From Faecalibacterium sp. An122 (GTDB taxonomy: Bacteria > Bacillota > Clostridia > Oscillospirales > Ruminococcaceae): 64,000 bases of DNA. Within the stretch, counting starts at the first letter, position 1; every line of letters starts with the position of its first letter. A program made the translations under genes and the position numbers. Of the stretch, positions 58,706-64,000 are shown piece after piece. A model generated the notes under the pieces. The model saw only the letters and a program-made list of their open reading frames with translations. It searched no databases and was not told the origin of the DNA. The stretch covers positions 1 through 64,000 of the forward strand of contig NZ_NFLL01000004.1 of the NCBI RefSeq assembly GCF_002160895.1, written 5' to 3'.

Positions 58706-60090
58706 GCGGCAGTGTCCTCCGGCTTCCAGATCACCCAGGTGACCACAAAGGCCACCACGAAGGAGATGGCGATGGTGATGATGTACTGAATGGGCTGATG
58801 CAGGCACAGCAGAACGCCGAAGATGCCGGTGACGCCGGTGCCGGTGGCGCCCAGACCTACAATGCTGGCGTACAGCGCGCCGCAGGCGCCGCCGGCCAGA
58901 CCGCCGATGAAGGGCTTGAAGAAGCGGAGGTTGACGCCGAAGATGGCGGGTTCAGTGATGCCCATGCAGGCCGACAGGGCGGAGGGCAGAGCCATGGACT
59001 TGACCTTGGCGTTCTTGCTCTTAAGGGCAACCGCCAGAGCTGCGCCGCCCTGGCCCATGTTGGCTGCGCTGGCCAGGGGCAGCCAGTAGGTGAAGCCGTA
59101 CTGTGCCAGCTGGCCCAGGTCGATGATGGTGTACATATGGTGGATGCCGGCCACCACGGTGATGGCGTAGAGGCCGCCCATCACAAAGGAGCCGATGCCG
59201 AAGGGCAGGGTGATCAGGGCCTGAACGCCGCCGATGATGCCGTTCTCAATGGTGGTGAAGATGGGTCCGATGACGGCCAGGGTCAGGTAGCCGGTGACGA
59301 AAACCGATACCAGCGGGGTGACGAACAGGTCGATCATGGCGGGCACCACCTTGTGGAGCCGCTTTTCAATCTGGCACATGACCCAGACGGCGATGATGAC
59401 CGGGATGACGTGGCCCTGATAGCCCACCAGAGGCACCGAATACAGGCCGCCGAACACCGGCTGCATCACCTCGACGCCCGACGAGACGGTCCAGGCGTTC
59501 TGGAGGTTGGGGTGAATCATAATCATGCCGATGACGGCGCCCAGGAACTGGTTGCCGCCAAAGACCTTGGCCGCCGCAAAGGCGATCAGGATGGGCAGGA
59601 AGGTGTAGGCCGTGTTGGAAAACAGGTCTGCAAACACATAGATGGAGCCGGAGGTGTCAATGTCCAGAAAGCCGTTGTTGACCATGAACTTGAGGGCTTC
59701 CATAATGCCCATCAGGAAGCCGGAGGCCACAATGGCGGGGATGATGGGGACAAAGATGTCGCCCAGGGTCTTGATCAGGCGCTGGGGCAGGGGAGCCTTG
59801 GCGGCTGCGGCCTGCTTGACGTCCTCCTTGGTGCCGCCCTGGACGCCCGACAGGGCGATGAAGGCGTCATATACCTTGTTGACGGTGCCGGTGCCGAAGA
59901 TGATCTGGAGCTGGCCCTGGGCCTCAAAGACGCCCTTGGCCCCCTCGGCATCTTCCAGAGCCTTTTTGTCCACCTTGCTGTTGTCCGCAATCACCAGGCG
60001 GAGCCGGGTGGCGCAGTGGGCCGCCGATACAATGTTGCCGGAACCGCCGACGGCATCCAGGACCTGCTGCGCTGCCTTGTTGTAATCCAT
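58702..60090 (-). CDS. scrA: Sucrose PTS permease, EIIBC
   Basis: A 462-residue phosphotransferase transporter. The EIIB domain (residues 1-85) carries the phosphoryl Cys26 in AAHCATRLRL and ends with FGTGTVNKVYDAF; a linker leads to the EIIC domain with about ten helices. No EIIA domain is attached, so an EIIA from elsewhere is needed. The substrate call rests on the scrB/scrK neighbours. Position after the LacI gene and the operator-like sites at 60158-60203 fit substrate induction. Confidence 0.9.
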   Translation of the reverse strand: MDYNKAAQQVLDAVGGSGNIVSAAHCATRLRLVIADNSKVDKKALEDAEGAKGVFEAQGQLQIIFGTGTVNKVYDAFIALSGVQGGTKEDVKQAAAAKAPLPQRLIKTLGDIFVPIIPAIVASGFLMGIMEALKFMVNNGFLDIDTSGSIYVFADLFSNTAYTFLPILIAFAAAKVFGGNQFLGAVIGMIMIHPNLQNAWTVSSGVEVMQPVFGGLYSVPLVGYQGHVIPVIIAVWVMCQIEKRLHKVVPAMIDLFVTPLVSVFVTGYLTLAVIGPIFTTIENGIIGGVQALITLPFGIGSFVMGGLYAITVVAGIHHMYTIIDLGQLAQYGFTYWLPLASAANMGQGGAALAVALKSKNAKVKSMALPSALSACMGITEPAIFGVNLRFFKPFIGGLAGGACGALYASIVGLGATGTGVTGIFGVLLCLHQPIQYIITIAISFVVAFVVTWVIWKPEDTAA

Positions 60091-60157
60091 AAACGCTTCT
60101 CCTTTCTCATAAAAACCGTGTGCGCGGATCGCTCCGCCTTTGCAGAAAAGAAGGCGG

Positions 60158-60252
60158 GAACGATTTCACTTTGTGTCTCTAGTATAGACGGTTTTGCGCA
60201 AAATTTCCATTCGCAAATGAGACAAAGTAGGGGATATTGCGTTATCGATTTC
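60158..60252. promoter_or_regulatory. Regulatory region of the scr operon
   Basis: The scrA -10 on the minus strand is TATACT (60186-60181). Around it lie a perfect palindrome TTTTGCGCAAAA (60192-60203) in the spacer and CGATTTC elements at 60161-60167 and 60246-60252. CG-centred palindromes are typical of LacI-family operators. CTTTGTGTCTC (60169-60179) and GAGACAAAG (60219-60227) form a further, looser repeat. Confidence 0.55.
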
Positions 60253-60276
60253 AGAATGTTTCAGGACGAAACCCCG

Positions 60277-61293
60277 TCATTCTGCCCAGATGTTCTCCTC
60301 CGGGGATGCGTCGCCGGTGGAGGCGCGGGGACGCAGGACATAGTCCAGCACCCGGTTCTCGGGTTTGGCGTGGGGGTCGGCCAGATGCTGCAGCAGCATT
60401 TCGGCGGCCATCTGCCCGGCGGTCCGGTAGTGGAGCTGGACGCTGGTGATGGGGACATAGGCCACCCGGCCCGCCTCGCTGTTGCCCACGGCGGCCACCA
60501 TCAGGTCCTCGGGGACCCGGATGTTGTGGCTGCGGCAATACTGCAGAGCGCCGATGGCGATGGAATCCGTTGCGCAGAACAGGCAGTCCAGGGAGGGGTC
60601 CCGTTCCAGCAGGGTGCTGGCCTGCTCGTAGCCCGACTCCATGTTGAAGGCGGCGATGCTGGTGCGGCCGGGCCGCAGGGGGACGCCGGCCTCCCGCAGG
60701 GCGTCCTCAAAACCCCGGCGGCGGTCCAGGCCGGCGGCCTTGTCCAGCATGGTCACCCCCAGGAATCCCGGGGCCCGGCGGCCTTTGGCCAGCATATGGG
60801 CGGTGGCGGCGTAAGCCGCTCCCCGGTCGTCGTGGGACACCGAGCAGAAGCCGGGATATTCCTGGCCCAGAATGATGACCGGCAGCTTGAGGCTGGCCAG
60901 CACCGTCCGGTGTTCGGGGGTGAAGATGGTGGCGATCAGAATGACGCCGTCCACCGTGTTCTGCTGCAGAAGATTGAGGGCGGCCACCTCCCGGGCGCTG
61001 TCGTTGGCGGTGTTGACCAGGAGCAGCTGGTAGCCGTTCTGATCCAGCACATCCGAAATGCCCTCCACCATCCGGGCGCAGCTCTCGCTGGACAGCTTGG
61101 GCAGGATCACCAGGACCTGCCGGGTGCGGCGGGTCCGCAGCATCTGGGCCTGGAGGCTGGGATGGTAGCCGGTGGCCTCCACCGCGGCGGCAATGCGGGC
61201 GCGTTTTTCCTCGCTGAGGTAACCGCCGTTGAAATAGCGGCTGACGGCCGCTTTGGATACGCCGGCGTAGGCGGCGAATTCAGTGATATTCAT
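60277..61293 (-). CDS. scrR: LacI-family regulator, probable sucrose regulator
   Basis: A 338-residue LacI/GalR protein: HTH NITEFAAYAGVSKAAVSRYFNGG at the start, hinge LSEEKRARIAAAVEATGYHPSLQAQML, then the sugar-sensor fold with DLMVAAVGNSEAGRVAYVPITSVQL near residue 265. RBS GGAGG lies 7 bp before ATG. It is the gene immediately upstream of scrA, on the same strand. The specific sucrose call is inferred from that context. Confidence 0.85.
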   Translation of the reverse strand: MNITEFAAYAGVSKAAVSRYFNGGYLSEEKRARIAAAVEATGYHPSLQAQMLRTRRTRQVLVILPKLSSESCARMVEGISDVLDQNGYQLLLVNTANDSAREVAALNLLQQNTVDGVILIATIFTPEHRTVLASLKLPVIILGQEYPGFCSVSHDDRGAAYAATAHMLAKGRRAPGFLGVTMLDKAAGLDRRRGFEDALREAGVPLRPGRTSIAAFNMESGYEQASTLLERDPSLDCLFCATDSIAIGALQYCRSHNIRVPEDLMVAAVGNSEAGRVAYVPITSVQLHYRTAGQMAAEMLLQHLADPHAKPENRVLDYVLRPRASTGDASPEENIWAE

Positions 61294-61321
61294 GAGGATT
61301 CCTCCGTTTGGATGGGTGACT

Positions 61322-61373
61322 GAAAACGATTTCTATTTGATAAAAGTATAACGCAGGACAGAATATTTTGCAA
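61322..61373 (-). promoter_or_regulatory. scrR: Promoter of scrR with operator-like element
   Basis: Minus strand: TTGCAA (61373-61368), 17 bp, TATACT (61350-61345). Just downstream, GAAAACGATTTC (61322-61333) is a near-palindrome centred on CG and shares CGATTTC with the scrA region. Confidence 0.65.
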
Positions 61374-61437
61374 GGAGCGGGCGGCAAAATTCGAACGCCC
61401 GGCCCGCCGGGCGGGAAAAGGGATTTTTCCCGGTTGA

Positions 61438-61466
61438 TTGCCTTTCCCGCCGGGGAATGATACAAT
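61438..61466 (+). promoter_or_regulatory. Promoter of the M16C peptidase gene
   Basis: TTGCCT (61438-61443), 17 bp, TACAAT (61461-61466). Confidence 0.7.
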
Positions 61467-61503
61467 AGAAACAAACCTTTACCCCCTTATAAGGAGAACC
61501 AAC

Positions 61504-64000
61504 ATGAAGGATCAAGAAAAGAACCCCACCCCGGGGGCCGTGTACCCCGGCTATACCCTGGTGAAACGGGAGGAAAGCCCCATCTTCCACGGGACGGCCA
61601 CCACCCTGACCCACGACGTCAGCGGCGCCACCGTCCTCCTGATTGAGAACCAGGACGAGAACAAAGCTTTCGGCATCGGCTTCGGGACCTTCCCCTGCGA
61701 CGACACCGGCGTATTCCACATTCTGGAACATTCGGTGCTGTCGGGGTCGGAGAAGTACCCGGTATCTTCGCCGTTTATGCAGCTGGTCAAGAGCAGCATG
61801 GCGTCTTTCCTCAACGCCATGACCTTCCCGGACAAGACGGTGTATCCCTTCGCCACCCCCAACGAGGCGGACTTCCGCAACCTGATGGACGTCTATCTCA
61901 ATGCGGTGTTCTGCCCGCTGGCCATGAAGGAACGTTCGGTCTTTGACCAGGAGGCCTGGCACCGGGAGGAGGACGGCCATTTCAGCGGCGTGGTCTACAA
62001 CGAGATGCAGGGCGCCCTGGCCACCCCCGAGGCCCAGCTGGACGCCGCCCTCAACGCCGCCCTGTTCCCCGACAACGGCTATGGCTTTGTGTCGGGCGGC
62101 GACCCGGCCTCCATCCCCGGCCTGAGCTATGAGCAGTATGTGAAGATTTACCGCCGCCACTACCGGCCCGACAACTGCTGCATCACTCTGTACGGCCGGA
62201 TGGACATGGCCGAAAAGCTGGCCTTCCTGGACGAGAACTATCTGAGCCGGATGCCCAAGGGGGCACCGCGGCCCCGCACCCCTCTTCAGTATCCCCAGGC
62301 CGGAACCAAAAAAGTGGTGACCTACACCACCGAGACCCCCGAGACGGTGCCGGTCCAGTGTGCGCTGGGCTGGTACACCGGCCGGTTCGACGAGGCGGAA
62401 AAGCAGACGGCGGTGAACCTGCTGCTGGATGCCCTGCTGAGCACCAACCAGTCCCCCCTGAAAAAATACCTGCTGGAACAGAACCTGGGCGCCGACATTG
62501 ACGTGGGCTTTGACAGTTCGGTTCAGCAGCCGGTGCTGGAGCTGCTGCTCAAGGGCACCGACAAGGAGCGGGCTGCCCGCTTTGGGGCGGCGGTCAAGGA
62601 GGGCGTGGCCAAAATCTGCGCCGAGGGCATCCCGGATGAGATGCTGACCGCCTCCATCAACTCTCTGGAATTCCAGGTCACCGAGCGGCCCGGCAGCCTG
62701 CCGGACGGCGTGCTGGCGGCCATCGAGGCGGTGACCGGCTGGCTCCATACCGATGACCCCATGTCCGACCTGCGGCCGGAGGAGATTTTCGCCTTCCTGC
62801 GGGGCAAGCTGGGGACCGACTGGTATACCCAGCTGCTGGGCGAGCTGTTTGCGCCCGACCCGGTGGAGGTGATTCTGGTCCCCGAAAAGCCCCGGGATGA
62901 GGATGCCCCCTCGGCCCGGCAGGAGGGCAAACTCCAGCTGGACCACCCCCTGACGGTGGCCGACCTGAGCGAGCCGCCCCACTTTGCCGCCGCCCAGGTG
63001 GAGGATGTGGCCGGCCTGACCCTGGTGACCCGGCCCACCACCGGCAGCCTGTACCTGAACTTCTACTACGACATGGGCGCCCTGACCCCCGAGGAGATGA
63101 GCGACGCGGCCCTGCTGCCCTTCCTGCTGGAAGAGCTGGACAGCCGCCGCCATACCGCCATCGAGCTGACCACCCTGCGGAACACCTGGCTGGGTGAGAG
63201 TGTGGTGTCCACCGACCACTGGGCCGGCCGCCAGGAGGGCCAGCCCTGCATCGCCAAGTTTGAGGCCCGGACCAGCCTGCTGGAACGGAACCTGGACAAG
63301 GCGGTGGAGCTGATGAGCGAGCTGCTCTATGAGACCCGTCTGGACGGCCCCCAGGCCGAGGCGGCCTTTGAGCAGGTGCTGGAACAGTTCAAGCTGAACT
63401 TTGAGCAGGACTTCATCCAGAGCGGCCACAATTACGCCATCCTTCGGGCGGGCCGCTGCTTCTCGGTGAATGCCGCCCTGGGAGAGCGGAACGGCGGCGT
63501 CAGCCTGTACCGCCACATCTGCGCCCTGCTGGAAGCCAAAGACTGGGCGGGCCTGTCGGCTCGTCTGGAGGCAGTGCGGGACAAGATTCTGAATCACTGC
63601 GCCCTGACGGTGGCCTGTCACGGCAGCGAGGCCGCCTGCCAGCGGCTGCGGGAGCTGCTGCCCGGCAGCGCCTTTGCGGCGGAGGGCCGCGCCCCGGCCC
63701 AGCCCTACAGCGAACCCCTGCCCGCGCCCCGGAACGAGGCTTTTGTCATCCAGGGCGGGGTGAACTACGACGTCCTGGCCTGGCCGGGAACCGGCAGCGC
63801 CGCCCGGAAAGTTCTGGCCCGCTTTATGAGCTATGAGTATCTGTGGCAGGCCATCCGGGAAAAGGGCGGCGCCTACGGCACCGGCATGCTGAGCCGGGCC
63901 GACATGGAGCTGATTTACACCTACCGCGACCCCCACGCCGGCGGCAGCTACAAGCGCTTCGCCGAGGGCCCGGCCCTGCTGGCGGAAAAGGAATACACCC
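61504..64000 (+). CDS. M16C metallopeptidase (presequence protease/insulinase family), 3' truncated by the window
   Basis: 832 residues are visible of a family that is usually about 970-990 long; the frame is still open at the window end. The inverted zinc motif HILEH (H72, E75, H76) and the downstream VVYNEMQGAL with the second zinc Glu are present, followed by the M16C linker and the C-terminal half (GGAYGTGMLSRADMELIYTYRDP near residue 790). It is cytoplasmic, without signal peptide, and would degrade peptides. RBS AAGGAG precedes ATG. It is divergent from scrR. Confidence 0.92.
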   Translation, partial: MKDQEKNPTPGAVYPGYTLVKREESPIFHGTATTLTHDVSGATVLLIENQDENKAFGIGFGTFPCDDTGVFHILEHSVLSGSEKYPVSSPFMQLVKSSMASFLNAMTFPDKTVYPFATPNEADFRNLMDVYLNAVFCPLAMKERSVFDQEAWHREEDGHFSGVVYNEMQGALATPEAQLDAALNAALFPDNGYGFVSGGDPASIPGLSYEQYVKIYRRHYRPDNCCITLYGRMDMAEKLAFLDENYLSRMPKGAPRPRTPLQYPQAGTKKVVTYTTETPETVPVQCALGWYTGRFDEAEKQTAVNLLLDALLSTNQSPLKKYLLEQNLGADIDVGFDSSVQQPVLELLLKGTDKERAARFGAAVKEGVAKICAEGIPDEMLTASINSLEFQVTERPGSLPDGVLAAIEAVTGWLHTDDPMSDLRPEEIFAFLRGKLGTDWYTQLLGELFAPDPVEVILVPEKPRDEDAPSARQEGKLQLDHPLTVADLSEPPHFAAAQVEDVAGLTLVTRPTTGSLYLNFYYDMGALTPEEMSDAALLPFLLEELDSRRHTAIELTTLRNTWLGESVVSTDHWAGRQEGQPCIAKFEARTSLLERNLDKAVELMSELLYETRLDGPQAEAAFEQVLEQFKLNFEQDFIQSGHNYAILRAGRCFSVNAALGERNGGVSLYRHICALLEAKDWAGLSARLEAVRDKILNHCALTVACHGSEAACQRLRELLPGSAFAAEGRAPAQPYSEPLPAPRNEAFVIQGGVNYDVLAWPGTGSAARKVLARFMSYEYLWQAIREKGGAYGTGMLSRADMELIYTYRDPHAGGSYKRFAEGPALLAEKEYT

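Noticed and set aside
61370-61420. tRNA 3'-end-like stretch on the minus strand (GTTCGAAT near GCCGCCCGCTCC)
   Set aside because: It has a T-loop-like TTCGAAT but the T-stem does not pair, and no 5' acceptor, D or anticodon arm is found. Not a tRNA; could be an old fragment, but too little to claim.
61333-63936. 867-codon open frame on the minus strand
   Set aside because: Antisense shadow of the M16C peptidase, which has the zinc motif and RBS.

Overview
The window looks like chromosome from a gut Firmicute of the Oscillospiraceae/Ruminococcaceae (Faecalibacterium, Gemmiger or Subdoligranulum type). The basis is high G+C, strong AGGAGG ribosome binding sites, a CIRCE element, and dense glycan-use loci built on ABC, TRAP and PTS importers with cytoplasmic hydrolases. 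The family assignment is an inference from gene content, not a sequence match.

Layout. 1-338: 3' end of a frameshifted IS3-type element. 414-9514: a locus for lacto-N-biose/galacto-N-biose (host mucin and milk-oligosaccharide disaccharides). It holds nahK and an AraC regulator on the minus strand, a divergent ABC importer, a small membrane protein and the GH112 phosphorylase lnpA, then a second AraC regulator. 9766-13445: a YcxB-like membrane protein and a DctPQM TRAP transporter. 13605-21277: three GH31 glycosidases, two of them tandem paralogues behind a promoter with an inverted repeat over its -10. 21370-34829 (minus): a maltodextrin/glycogen operon, malE-malF-malG-pullulanase-debranching enzyme-GH13-GH13-glgP, divergent from a LacI regulator (35129-36133). 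malF carries an in-frame TAG.

36134-48407: CIRCE-controlled hsp20, purC, a YitT protein, glnS behind a long folded leader, a four-gene cassette (FMN-binding protein, LRR protein, DUF2201/VWA protein, MoxR ATPase), a VTT-family membrane protein, and a coupled HAD phosphatase/exonuclease pair. 48591-52980: MarR regulator and a heterodimeric ABC exporter. 53143-55800: a GDPD and a GPH-type sugar symporter. 56192-61293: sucrose PTS operon scrR-scrA-scrB-scrK. 61504-end: an M16C peptidase running off the window.

How it fits together. Most genes import a glycan and break it down in the cytoplasm, often by phosphorolysis (LnpA, GlgP), which saves ATP. Each locus has its own regulator, and palindromes that could be operators can be seen at most promoters. 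The most interesting regulatory signal is a near-identical 16-mer, CGAAAC-N4-CGAAAC, in front of both the third GH31 gene and malE, 16 kb apart. The least understood protein set is the FMN/LRR/VWA/MoxR cassette at 41267-45773. No tRNA, rRNA or CRISPR array was seen.
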